Source of the DNA: Arenicola marina
Taxonomy: Eukaryota; Annelida; Polychaeta; Arenicolidae
Reading direction: 5' to 3'
Assembly: GCA_964019135.1 (NCBI GenBank)
Contig: OZ025255.1
Coordinates: 20,375,708 to 20,439,707, forward strand
DNA length: 64,000 nt
Shown: piece after piece, positions 46,838-57,310 of the stretch
How positions within the stretch are numbered: the stretch's first letter is position 1
Layout: every line of letters starts with the position of its first letter
Made by a program: the position numbers and the translations under genes
The notes under the pieces: model-generated
What the model saw: only the letters and a program-made list of their open reading frames with translations
Databases searched by the model: none
Told to the model about the DNA's origin: nothing

Positions 46838-46989
46838 TTCGGGAAATAATTTTCCGGAAACAAGTTCCGGAAACAAAATTCTTTCAAACTTTCCTAGTTG
46901 CATTAACAGATACAAAAGGTTCGCGAAACTGGTACCGCGTGCACCCCTACGTGGCGCCACTATGACTGACGTTCGTCGACCAGTGACCA

Positions 46990-47097
46990 GGGCCCGTAAG
47001 TTCGAACGGCGGGGGCCAAATATTTCGCTCCGCTCCATGCTAATGTCCTATTCTAGAGCGAATTATTTTGCCCCCGCCGTTTCGAACTTACGGGCCC
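46990..47097. repeat. Long hairpin, about 41-bp arms, 25-nt loop
   Basis: Arm 46990-47030 (GGGCCCGTAAGTTCGAACGG and on to TTCGCTC) is the reverse complement of 47056-47097 (GAGCGAATT to CGAACTTACGGGCCC) apart from about three differences. It may be a foldback MITE, or a strong RNA hairpin if transcribed. Confidence 0.85.
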
Positions 47098-48505
47098 AGG
47101 AGTTGTGCCGTGTGAGTGATTTTTACGATCCAGTAAATGTCACATGGTACATGACAAAATGACGGCGTCTCGCTTGGTTGTAATACTAATGATGCGGAAA
47201 CTTGGTATCCTAAATTCCAACATGACAAAAGTCGGCAGACACAAAGGTCCAGCAAATAGTTTCCTTGCATAATGTGCAGCTGTGAGTGTCAGAGGGCGGT
47301 GTTCGTTTACAGATTGAGTGTTTGTGAGCGGTGTTTGCAGGTAGGCCCCTATCAATGATGTAATTACAGGGCGTGTAAATTGGCATATAAGGAGCGCATA
47401 TGCCTTGACAAAAAAAACACGAAAAGTACGAAAGATATATTTGTAGGATAAATACGAAAATGATGTGCCAACTCCAAGCGTATATTTTGCTACACTTAAA
47501 AATGAATTACATGCGCACAAATGAGATGGATACGCATTATTCCTTGCACCATGTACACAAAACATCGTTTTTTCAAATTAAACTATCCATTTCAATGTGT
47601 GCCGGCTATGCTATAGCAGCGACCAGACATTACAGCAGCGATAACAGAGGCACGAAAAGGCAATGACCACCGACCCGTTCACTTCACAACACCTGCTGCA
47701 GCCCCATATATTGCCAGTAACAAAGGCCCTGTCTTATTAAATCTCACACAGCCACATTCCATTTACCTCACGAAGTCCACAACTGATTTCCCCCCAAGCC
47801 ATTAAAAAAAACCAATTCAACGCCCATGCTTCATCGTGACTTGATAGTTTTATACCGCGGATTTTATCCGGGGGCGGAGTTATATTAGTGCCTAGGACAA
47901 TAGGACGTAAATCGTCCTTTATGACCGCTAGGGACAGCGACCGGTCGGCAGTGCTTAAGGCCATGACGGGTTATTTACATCATGATTACCCCCCTCGAGC
48001 CTGTAATACACAGCCAGGACAGCACTTAAATCGCGACGATTGTCCTTCGTGACCCACCTTTAGCACGGACAGCAGTCTGCCCAAAGAGTAATACATTAAA
48101 TTAAGCAATAATGAAAAAAAAAAAAAAATGCAACTATTATTATAGGCCTGTTATAATGGCGGTAGAAGCTGATATCAGTAGTTAATTAAAACGTAACACT
48201 CGCAAGGATATTTTACTACACATTATTTGATTTATTATATCAGAGACACCGCCGCGGGCTCTGTCTTTGTTAGTAACGTGTTTATTTTACAGATTTAACA
48301 CTGATTGCGCTCAACAGGCATGGTAATAGTAATCAACTGCTTGTAAACTGGCCAAGCCGTTCGGGTTCAGTGGTTTATACCTGGCTTGATTCTAATTGAT
48401 TCTGAAGGTGTTAACAGTTTAATACCAGAAAATTTGCATAAAAGGATGTGACATTTTGAAGGTTCTCATATATGCAGTGTGTTCCTTAGTGTTCATATCG
48501 CTACC
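47098..48505. other. Non-coding stretch
   Basis: AT-rich to mixed sequence. A 141-codon frame on - (47140-47565) has no recognised domain and AT-driven composition. Nothing else was recognised. Confidence 0.45.
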
Positions 48506-48620
48506 ATGGCTGGTAATCCTCGTATACGCCCGCGAAATGAGTTATCACTGGCAGAAAAGGTATCCCTGATAGAAATGACAGACAAAGGTCAGCGACAACT
48601 ACATCACCGACATCCACCCC
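48506..48620 (+). CDS. Tigger/CENP-B-like N-terminal helix-turn-helix start (fragment)
   Basis: A strong start (CTACCATGG) opens MAGNPRIRPRNELSLAEKVS followed by LIEMTDKGQRQLHHRH. The NELSLAEKVSLIEMTDKG-QRQL stretch resembles the first psq-type helix-turn-helix of pogo/Tigger transposases and CENP-B/Jerky proteins (N-x-L-S/T-L-x-x-K-x-x-L/V-I), where DNA binding occurs. The frame then enters poly-proline from a C run and stops. No DDE domain is seen downstream. It may be a first exon of a domesticated gene, using GTCAGC as a weak donor after ACAAAG, or a truncated DNA transposon. The similarity is short. Confidence 0.35.
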
Positions 48621-49634
48621 CCCCCCCCACACCCCACTGCATCTCACCGCCTCATTGCTGGCGCGAGATAATCCCATAATCCCTTAATCCAATCGATAAT
48701 AACACTAACTGTTGTTATTGGGCAAGTTTCGCTAATGAGACCACCCCGCTATTGAGACCGGTACATGACGTATATAGTGGCCCTGAGATGTAAAACCAGG
48801 GGCGTCGTGCATAGTGATTTTGGATTTATAACAAATTACATTAGAAATTCTGAAAATCGGCCTCTAGGTTAAACCTACTTGATTAAACCTTCCCGATGCT
48901 ACAGCCGTGCAGTCAAGCTCCCCGCACGGTGGCGCTACGCAAGCTAGATTTTACGGCTGCTGTCGGCCGGGGGCAAATCTCAAGATTCTTGAAAAACGGT
49001 CAAATCAGCTGTAATTTCTTGCAACATTATAGTTTTCAAGAATAAAACATAAAAATAACGTGTATTTATTACAAAAAAATACATCTTGTACCCTTTCGAA
49101 AAAGTTATAATTGTGACAGAACTCTTTCTTTTCATTACCTGATTCCATGTGTTATTAGGCTTAGGCTGGGTCCCAGCACTAAATTGTAGAAATGCGCGAC
49201 GCACTTTTCCTATCAATTTACGCAGCGCCGCCCTGGCGAGCGAGTGTGAAAATGTATTCAGGACGTAGGCGAATGGAGCCCTAGCGGAGTGAGTCGAAGG
49301 CGGAGAGTGCTGTGCAGTGTGAAGGGTGGCCACGGATGGATGGATGGATGGATTCGTTTATTCAACAAAGTGTTTACATAATAAAAAAAACCGAACCGTG
49401 TTTGTCTAAGTATAAATCACGCTTAGTCGAGAAGACGGGTGTTTTTGTGGTGAGCCTATATATAAGTACTTTTCTTCTACTATCCTGTCAATATTTTAAT
49501 GATAGTATTTGTGATCACCTTACTGGATTTTAATAACTAAAACTATAAAAAGGAAGTAATGTCGAAGATATATATATTGAGAGGACTTGAGTATTCAGTG
49601 ATCTTCCCGTGTAGGGGTGGGAGGGGTGGGCGCT
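48621..49634. other. Non-coding stretch
   Basis: Mixed sequence with a GGAT microsatellite (49335-49352). A long - strand frame (48980-49333) is AT-rich with no domain. No gene was recognised. Confidence 0.45.
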
Positions 49635-49647
49635 TCCTGCAGTACCG

Positions 49648-49835
49648 GAATGGAATGTTGGTGTTTTAGGCCACTTTTGTGCACATACAGGCTAAATTGG
49701 GCCAAGGAACCTCCCGAGACGATGAAGGATGAAGGAATGAAACATGCCCCAGATTAGGTGCCCGAGCCCGGATTCGAACCCAGGACCTATTGATCTGCGG
49801 TCTAGTGCGCTAACCACTACACCAGGGAGGCCCCC
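49648..49835 (-). mobile_element. tRNA-derived SINE with perfect 13-bp target-site duplication
   Basis: TCCTGCAGTACCG flanks the element on both sides (49635-49647 and 49836-49848). On the - strand it starts with a 75-nt tRNA-like head: box A TGGTGTAGTGGTTAGCGC, box B GGTTCGAATCC. The T-arm and acceptor pairings are imperfect and the anticodon loop is not canonical, so it is not a functional tRNA. A body of about 110 bp ends in AACATTCCATTC. It belongs to a different SINE family from the one at 35587. Confidence 0.9.
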
Positions 49836-49848
49836 TCCTGCAGTACCG

Positions 49849-50504
49849 ATCTGTTACCGTGTGACATGCGAAAACCGGTGACACCCGAGGTAGCTAGTCG
49901 AGACATTGGCCCGAGCCTAGTCTTTCCACCCCTCAATCACAGGAATCAACCTGTCAAAGAACGCTCTAAGTAAGAGGAAACATCAAGTTTCAGGGGAGAG
50001 GGGGCATCAAGTTTCAGGGGAGGCGGGCGGAGTGGCATTCACAAACCAAAGTAGGCGCATCACGTCTCCAGGAGTTGGGCGTTCTTGTTTTGCCACGAAC
50101 AACAAGGACGCTCAGATTAGAACGCGGTTCCAGCGGGCTCAAACTAATACATGTATCTATATATACGTACATATAAAAAGAAAAAACACTGATTATCACA
50201 GATTGAAATGAAACCGGAAAATAAAATACGTCCACCTTGTTCTGACTCTGACCGGAAGAGCCAGTCCCCGATTGGTTCATATATAATGTAGGACTAAAAA
50301 CCGTGAGACACATAGTTCGGTCGTACAATGATGACCGATTATCGACTACCCCCCATAAATATGTTGTAACGTTGCACAAACTCCTTATATGCATATATCG
50401 CTTGGACGTTATGCCCGAAGTACTGAAATGAGTATGCACCATACAGATGGAAGAGATCTTGTTGGGCTATGGTATAATGCCTTAACTAAAGAGAAATATT
50501 CAGG
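49849..50504. other. Non-coding stretch
   Basis: Mixed sequence. The tandem CATCAAGTTTCAGGGGAG (about 49980-50020) occurs twice. A 142-codon frame on - has no recognised domain. Confidence 0.45.
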
Positions 50505-50804
50505 GCGGGGGGATACCCCCTCTGAATCGAGAATCCCCCTGAATTAGGGCGATGAATGTAGAATCTCCAAGATTAGGACATTTTAAAGCTGGGCGCGAAA
50601 AAAAACGCCTTAATGGTGATATCGCGAATATCGAGCAATTCGTAGACTGATATAACCTGATAACAGATCGCAGTAAAAGGTCAAAGGGTCTTGAACCAGG
50701 AATTGTACGGATAACGATCCCAAAAATTGCCAACAGCTAATTGCGAATCTCCAAGAACTCCTGAATGCCAATCGCGGAGATAGAAAAATGTACTCCCTAC
50801 CCCT
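50505..50804. mobile_element. MITE-like dispersed repeat C, copy 2
   Basis: Same orientation and same landmarks as 20826-21121, with scattered substitutions and small indels. By eye the copies are about 80% alike. Ends are GGGGGGATAC and GTACTCCCTACCCC. Confidence 0.65.
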
Positions 50805-51556
50805 ACTAAATGAGGCTTAGCCTCAGTTCTGTTTGGCAGCAGGATGGGCCAAAATCGCACAGGGCCTGTCTTGATGAGCTGGCCTGACGCACGGGACCAC
50901 GTCATGGAAGCCTAACATGTGATAATTTAGAGCAAAACGCTCCGAGAGAATCAGCGGATAGAGTGTAATGTAGAGGACGCCACCATGTTAGAAAATGATT
51001 GTAAATGAAGATAACGAGATGCCGCCATCTCTCTCTCTCCGTCTCTCCTGGGTCCAATTAATCCCTTTTTATTTCTCTCCTCAGCCGCCCTGCCATCACC
51101 GTTCCCGACTGATTAGTTCCGCCATACAATTGGTGCTAGCCATAGAAACAACACACAAACAAAGAGGTTAAATGCGGTTAAGGACAGATACACGTTTCTC
51201 TTTCGCTTTCGGATATTTTCTTTTTATTATTTTCCATGAATATTCCTGTCAAATTGCTACTCGGGATGAAGACACATGATAGTATGAGTGGGTCTTTTCA
51301 TCCGTGGGGGCACATGGCTATCTCTCATTGTCACCACTATCTGAGCGCCATGCCGCGCGGAATAACCAGGAAATGGTGACAGATCTGTATCCCATCTGTT
51401 GTAAAGGCAAACCCGGAGGCAAGGCTTTGAATCTCGGTACATGTACTACTGAACGTCGCAGAGTTTCGCTTGCCCTTGTGCCCATTTTTTCCCTTGCCAA
51501 AGGCACCAACTGACACTCCCGTCTGCTGAATTGCTACATCAGGTGCACTTGTGAAC
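50805..51556. other. Stretch upstream of the donor array, no confirmed exon
   Basis: Mixed sequence. Open frames of 60-75 codons occur on both strands between 51257 and 51558, none recognised. This is where the promoter or upstream exons of a gene using the 51628 donor might lie. Confidence 0.4.
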
Positions 51557-51628
51557 ATGGCACGTCCCCGTTGCTACGTGCACAGTCAGGTGCTATATGG
51601 TTTCAATCATTCGCCATGCCTCACAAAG
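51557..51628 (+). CDS. Candidate exon ending at the first donor of the 40-bp array
   Basis: An ATG at 51557 opens 24 codons, MARPRCYVHSQVLYGFNHSP then CLTK, ending exactly at AAAG|GTAAGT in phase 0. The frame stays open upstream for another ten codons. Alternatively the ATG at 51616 gives MPHK and phase 1. I recognise neither. The donor and the last 20 or so exon bases are what the following minisatellite multiplies, which is why I think a real exon edge lies here. Confidence 0.3.
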
Positions 51629-53035
51629 GTAAGTCGGTCAGGATATCTTTTCGCTAGGCGTCAAACAGGTAAGTCAGTCAGGATATGTTTTCGCTAGGCG
51701 TCAAAAAGGTAAGTCGGTCAGGAAATATTTTCGCCATGCCTCCCAAAGGTAAGTCGGTGAGGAAATCATTTTGCCATGCCTCCCTAAGGTAAGTCGGTCA
51801 GGACATTTTTTCGCCAGGTTTCACAAAGGTAAGTCGACCAGAGGATCATTTCCCCATGCCTCACAAAGGTAGGTCGGTCAGGAAATCATTTCGTCGTGCC
51901 TCACAAAGGTAACTCTGCCAAGAAATTATTTTGCCAGGCTTCACAAAGGTAAGTCTCTCAGAAAATCATGTTGCCATGTCTCACAAAGGTAAGTCGATGA
52001 AGAGATCTTTTCACCATGCCTCACAAAATTAAGTCGATAAGGATCCTTTCGCTATGCTTCCCATAGGTAAGTTTGTCAGGGAATCATTTCGCCACGTCTC
52101 ACAAAGGTAAGTCGGTCAGAATATCATTCGCCATGCCTCCCAAAGGTAACTCTGTCAGGAAATCTTTTTGCCAGGCCTCAAAAAGGTAAGTCGACCAGGA
52201 GCTCATTTCGCCATGCCTCACAAAGGTAATTCTGTCAGGAAATCATTTCGCCATGCCTCACAAAGGTAATTCTGTCAGGAAATCATTTCGCCACGCCTCA
52301 CAAATGTAAGTCTGTCAGGAAATCATTTTGCCACGCCTCAAAGGTAATTCTGTCAGGAAATCATTTCGCCATGCCTCCCAAAGGTAATTCTGTCAGGAAA
52401 TCATTTCGCCAGGCCTCACAAATGTAAGTCTGTCAGGAAATCATTTCGCCACCTCACAAAAATAAGTATGTCAGGAAATCATTTCGCCACGCCTCACAAA
52501 GGTAAGCCTGTCAGGAAATCATTTCGCCACGCCTCACAAAGGTAAGTCTGTCAGAAAATAATTATTTCGCCATGCCTCCCAAAGGTAATTCTGTCAGGAA
52601 ATCATTTCGCCATGCATCACAAATGTAAGTCTGTCAGGAGATCATTTCGCCACGCCTCACAAAGGTAAGTCTGTCAGGAAATCATTTCGCCACGCCTCAC
52701 AAAGGTAAGTCTGTCAGGAAATCATTTCGCCACGCCTCACAAATGTAAGTCTGTCAGGAAATCATTTCGCCACGCCTCACAAAGGTAAGTCTGTCAGGAA
52801 ATCATTTCGCCACGCCTCACAAAGGTAAGTCTGTCAGGAAATCATTTCGCCACGCCTCACAAATGTAAGTCTGTCAGGAAATCATTTTGCCACGCCTCAA
52901 AGGTAAGTCTGTCAAGAAATCATTTCGCCATGCCTCACAAATGTAAGTTTGTCAGGGAATCATTTTGCCACGCCTCAAAGGTAAGTCTGTCAGGAAATCA
53001 TTTCGCCATGCCTCACAAAGGTAAGTGTGTTATGT
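51600..53035 (+). repeat. 40-bp minisatellite repeating a consensus 5' splice site (about 36 units)
   Basis: Units read GGTAAGTCTGTCAGGAAATC then ATTTCGCCACGCCTCACAAA. Most units therefore carry CAAAG|GTAAGT, essentially the ideal 5' splice site; variants include GTAATT, GTAACT and TGTAAGT. The first donor is at 51629 and the last at 53021. Units near the 5' end are more divergent (GCCATGCC, GTCGGTC) and those from 52600 on are nearly identical, so recent expansion happened at the 3' side. ATG occurs in many units just before the donor (ATGCCTCACAAAG). Confidence 0.93.
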
Positions 53036-54145
53036 TGAAATTGTTGTTTTACAGACCCCAAAGAGATATATAATATATGCATCATAATTTAGAGATACTT
53101 TTAGTCTTGATTCTACAACGTAAAACATCTAAGATGGCGCATGTAAGTATATTGCTTTAAAGTTGCATTTCGAGTTCTTTGCCGGCAAAACTAAGCCCAG
53201 GCGAAATTTATATCAAACTTTGCAGAAAACTCGATTGTTTCATTTTATAAATTCAGAAACCTGATAAATATCGCCGTTTCGGCTGTGGTGTGGCAAACGC
53301 GTCTAGCCCGGGACACCACAGATTACAAAACATCGCGAAGCACACAAACTGATGACGTTTACCACTAAAATGAAAACTTGTGGTAAATTGATATCACGGG
53401 CAATGTTAAGAGATACTATTTGGCAGTCTGGCATGTGTGGAGTATCGACAAAAGAGATCTTAAATGATTCAAGGAATGATTCTAATTTGTATATTGACCT
53501 CTTTAGTTTTGGCGGGAAAGAGGTCGATATGCAACTTTAAAATAGAAATGAATTGCTGGTGTTTGATGCCACAGTTTGGCCCATGCAGGTTAACTTGGGA
53601 CTATAAACCTTCTGGGACTATGAAACGGGGCTTGATGCAACTGGTCTCCCGACTGGCAGTTTGAAAGAACAAAAAGCACAATGCAGTGATAGTTATGGGA
53701 ACTGCAAGGAGGTCCTTGCGGGCGGGGGCATCAAATGCCACCTGTGAAAATGTCTATATTCTCAGGATGAAGATCACGCTAAAGTAATACGTTCTGTAAT
53801 TTTAATATTACCAAGCCCTTCTCCATGTCAAATAAGTATATTCTGTCTTGAATTTGAATCCTAAAAGCCAGTGAGCTCTCCGAAGAGAAGCAAATTTCTT
53901 CACCGGGGCGGATGTTGGTGGCCGGCTATATATCCCTGCGCGCCTGTTCGCTGTTTGGTATAGGGTTTTGTGTGTGATGTCGACCGCGGCTCGCTAGGAC
54001 GTCCGTGCGATAAAATAGTCCGCGCAGTTCTATGTTGAGATTGTTGTTTTACAGACTCAACGAGATATAAAACATATGAATCTTAATTTTGAGATACTTG
54101 ATTCTAAAATCTAGAAAATCTAAGATGAAGCATTAAGTAGGCTGC
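53036..54145 (+). repeat. About 1-kb segment bounded by direct repeats and holding dispersed repeat B, copy 2
   Basis: About 115 bp at 53030-53150 (ATGTTGAAATTGTTGTTTTA, CAGAC, GAGATA, AAAACATCTAAGATG) recur at 54030-54145 in the same orientation with roughly 80% likeness. Between them, 53150-53425 is the second copy of repeat B (see 8041-8355). Both flanking copies carry TTGTTGTTTTACAG, an acceptor-like word. The remainder (53426-54030) has short frames only. It may be a tandem duplication remnant or a composite of nested elements. Confidence 0.55.
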
Positions 54146-54764
54146 TTTAAACCACCCTACTTTAACCAACATGGAGGTCTGTGGATTTGAATTGAAGACC
54201 CGGGCTTGTGGCAAGTTCACTGACAGGGCACTGACAGTGGGTGACACTCTTGAGCCGAGTCTTATAGACACAACTAGACGTAACAGGGCCTGGCAGTGCA
54301 ATCTCCTTCCCCCGCCGCGCTAACTGTTCCCGATGGCGACATCATAGTTATCACATCTTCTCTCGTGTACACAAACCTCGCAATTCACCATTCCAAAGCC
54401 CAATTGGTGCAGTCTCATGTGCCAGAGCGTTTTAATAAAAAAAACAACAACAGCTATATTGAATAGCTTCCTTTATTAAACGATTGACTGATACCATATC
54501 GACCTGCTTGAATACAATTGGCTGACCCATTGTATGCGAGATGCTAACGTACTGTTTAACAAACTAAGCGTCGCCATCTCAGGCAGGTTATACATATAAA
54601 TAGCATACTGTAAATGCATTATCAGATGATCTTCCAACATGAGCTCGTACCATAAATTTGAGACAAGCATTCTCAGCGAATGATACAAGCGCCCAAATGG
54701 ATATCTACGGGACGGACGACAAAAGGAAAGTCGGATGTCCGGCCCTAACCAGAATATCCGGATA
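54146..54764. other. Non-coding stretch
   Basis: Mixed sequence without a recognisable exon. Confidence 0.45.
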
Positions 54765-55060
54765 CAAAAGATATCCGGAAGATGTCCGGAAACTCGGATA
54801 TCACGAAGACGTCCGGAATCTTGGATATCCCGAAGATGTCCGAAAACTCGGATATCCCGAAGATGTCCGAAAACTCGGATATCCCGAAGATGTCCGGAAA
54901 CTCGAATAACCCGAACATGTCCGGAATATGGGATATCCCGAAGATGTTCGGAAACTCGGATATCCCGAAGATGTCCGAAACTCGGATATCCCCAAGATGT
55001 CCGGAAATTCGGATTACCCGAAGTTGCCCGGAAATCGGATATCCGGACGAGCTTCCGAAA
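54765..55060. repeat. 27-bp minisatellite (about 10 units), open in several frames
   Basis: The unit is CCCGAAGATGTCCGGAAACT plus CGGATAT. At 27 bp (9 codons) it keeps frame, reading GYPEDVRKL on one + frame, with other open frames on both strands. TCCGGA and GGATATCC are palindromic, so the array is dense in small inverted repeats. I do not call a protein. Confidence 0.85.
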
Positions 55061-56174
55061 CTCGGAAAAAAGGCCTTTACAAAATCAAGTCCGCGTTGCC
55101 CGCGTTGCCCTAATATCAAACTTATAACGACACAGGTCACATGATAGACTATGCTGATCGTTATCCTCATGCACTATGTGATACACATTTGACGCGGCAT
55201 ATCACAGCCTGACGCTACCACAGCTGTCGGCCAGCCTACCAGGGCTGAATCATGAACCAAAGACGCGCAGAGGTCAAGGTCACCGTAGGAGCGGAGCAAC
55301 TGAGTTCTCAGCGGGCCCTCCAGATGGCGCCACCAGTCTGTCGCCTCTCCTCGCGAACAGCAGTGGCTTTTTCTTTCCCGAAAGGCCTGTATTAACCCAT
55401 TTACACATTTATGATCATCAAATCAACAATCAACGAAGACACAAGTTCATACCATACTTACACAATAGAACCCTGAGGTGTGCAGTGAGCGCATGTCAAC
55501 TAAATCATTTAACAAGTTTTAGTGAAAAACACTCTCAAGGTTATATCCCGGACCCACGCGTGATTCAGGCCGCGTAGTCCGCTAGTGCTCACTGTGTGGC
55601 GGGTAACAGAAGTCACAGACGAGGACTTGGCTTGGATATGGTTTAAAGCAAGCAACAAAGCGCAGATCGTTATCATTTGTGCAGCTTTTGTTTCGTAAAG
55701 ATGACATAACTTGATATATCGGAAGGCCAGAAAAAACAATCCACATACAACTGCCTGGGCTAGTGGGGGGGGGGGGACTTGTGGCAGTCAAACCCAGGCA
55801 CCCGACATCCAACAGGCTGCCGGCGTGACAGTGCCGGCATGACGCTGCCGGCGTGACGCTGCCGGCGTGACGCTGCCGGCGTGACGCTGCCGGCGTCATG
55901 AATAGTGCACGGGCATGGCCGGTGTGACGTCATGGTGCATGTCTAGCGTGAAATCAGATGGGCAGGCGTTACTACACGGGCATGGCCGGTATGACGTCAT
56001 GGGAAGTCTCCAGGTGACGTCTCGAGATTTGCCGCCGTGATGCCACGTGCATGACTGGTGCAACATGGTGACCGTGGCAGGCGTGACGTCACGAGTGTCT
56101 CGGCATAACCAGCAGGCCATTCAACTCATACACCTGAAATAAACGAAAGGCAACTATGAAAAAGTGAGGTTTTA
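55061..56174. other. Non-coding stretch with a 14-bp GC-rich tandem
   Basis: Contains TGCCGGCGTGACGC repeated about six times at 55818-55898 and, at 55915-56105, four looser repeats of GGCATGGCCGGTGTGACGTC type with TGACGTCA words. No exon was recognised. Confidence 0.55.
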
Positions 56175-56275
56175 AGTACACTGTGGTTATACATATAAGT
56201 TCACTGTTTCTGTACATATAAGTTCACTGTTTCTGTACATATAAGTTCACTGTTTCTGTACATATAAGTACACTG
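56175..56275. repeat. 23-bp tandem repeat (four units)
   Basis: Units read ATAAGTTCACTGTTTCTGTA plus CAT. It directly abuts the hairpin at 56278-56313. Confidence 0.8.
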
Positions 56276-56277
56276 TT

Positions 56278-56313
56278 CTGTATCAAGCGAGAGGGTACTC
56301 TCGCTTGATACAG
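56278..56313. repeat. Perfect 16-bp hairpin with 4-nt loop
   Basis: CTGTATCAAGCGAGAG pairs exactly with CTCTCGCTTGATACAG around the loop GGTA. It is a very stable stem with no tail of Ts, so I do not read it as a terminator. Possibly an inverted junction at a repeat edge. Confidence 0.85.
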
Positions 56314-56570
56314 GCGAGGTGTCTGGTTACAAAAAGTTCTTTGATATTGGAGTGATCTCTCTAATTGCCATATTGTTATATATTTATATGTAATGTTTCT
56401 AAGTGCACCGTTGTTATTTACAGTGCACTCCGCTAAATTGCAACATCTGTTTTTCAGCAATTTTTTTATCCGACGTTGGCGACATGAAGAAGAAATGACT
56501 CCATAACAAGGGGATAAGTTACAGCCTAAGCGGGGTCGGGGAACTCATTATTTATTATTTCATGCCCCAA

Positions 56571-57310
56571 ATCCGCTCTCGTTCCTGACTATACTGTATA
56601 CTGTCCGCAGTCAGGCCATGAGGACGGCGACAGCGTGGAATGAGCTGGTTCCAAGGGGTGTACCGGACACATCTGGGTGGCTCACCGCCAGCGACACCCA
56701 CCGGTAAGACGGGGAGGGGCACTAGACAGGGGAGCACCCCGTCCCCCCTCCACACACACACACACAAACACGCCACCACTCCCGACGTCCGCGGTGCCGT
56801 CCCGCATCTATTGAGCTCATAAGGGGGGGTTTAAATAATTGGCAGATTACCGTGAATGGCGCTTGGTGTCAGGGCGATCAGGTAGGGGAGGGGGGGGGGG
56901 TGAGGGGAGACGAAGGGCTCACTGTAACGACCAAGGGGACGAGAAAATGGTGGGGATCGAAGTTGGGGGCGGGAGAAGAGGAGGAGGGGGGTGGGGGTGG
57001 GAGAGGAATGGTTTCTTTCGTTTCAGAAGTGACGGGGTTGGGTGGTCGTGGTGGTGGTGGTATGGGGAGGGGGGGGGATCAATAACGCGGTCAAAACATT
57101 GTGTGGCATGTGAAGGGTTGCACTGTTGGCGGGGTGGGGGTGGGGTGATGGTGATGATGGTGGGGGTGGGGGTGAGGAGAGGCTGGTCCATACACGATGA
57201 CAGGGTGGTGGCCATTGAGTCTTGTCCTTGTAGAACATTTTCAACCTTTCTCTCCCAATCCGGGATTGATGAATGGACGACGAATTGATGACGGTTACCC
57301 ACCCACCGTC
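56571..57310 (+). repeat. Segmental duplication E, copy 1
   Basis: About 740 bp repeated at 58666-59398 with high identity (about 95% by eye). It contains the candidate exon 56611-56703, a CA microsatellite, a G-rich stretch with TGGTGGTGGTATGGGGAGGG and the tail CAACCTTTCTCTCCCAAT. Differences are mostly in G-run and CA-run lengths. Confidence 0.9.
56611..56703 (+). CDS. Candidate 93-nt exon, copy 1 of a tandem exon pair
   Basis: TATACTGTCCGCAG precedes and CCACCG|GTAAGA follows. The open frame (start phase 1) reads AMRTATAWNELVPRGVPDTS then GWLTASDTHR. At 93 nt the exon is frame-neutral. The same splice signals and frame are kept in the copy at 58698-58790. The stretch R-T-A-T-A-W-N-E-L-V-P-R recalls the TWN-x-LP motif near the end of many LINE reverse-transcriptase ORFs, which is the main alternative reading. 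No longer similarity was seen. Confidence 0.3.

Noticed and set aside
49758-49832. A functional tRNA gene on -
   Set aside because: Boxes A and B are good, but the acceptor and T-stem pairings fail, the anticodon loop is not seven bases, and target duplications show it is a SINE head.
51600-53035. CRISPR-like array of 40-bp units
   Set aside because: No distinct spacers; the units are near-identical along their full length.
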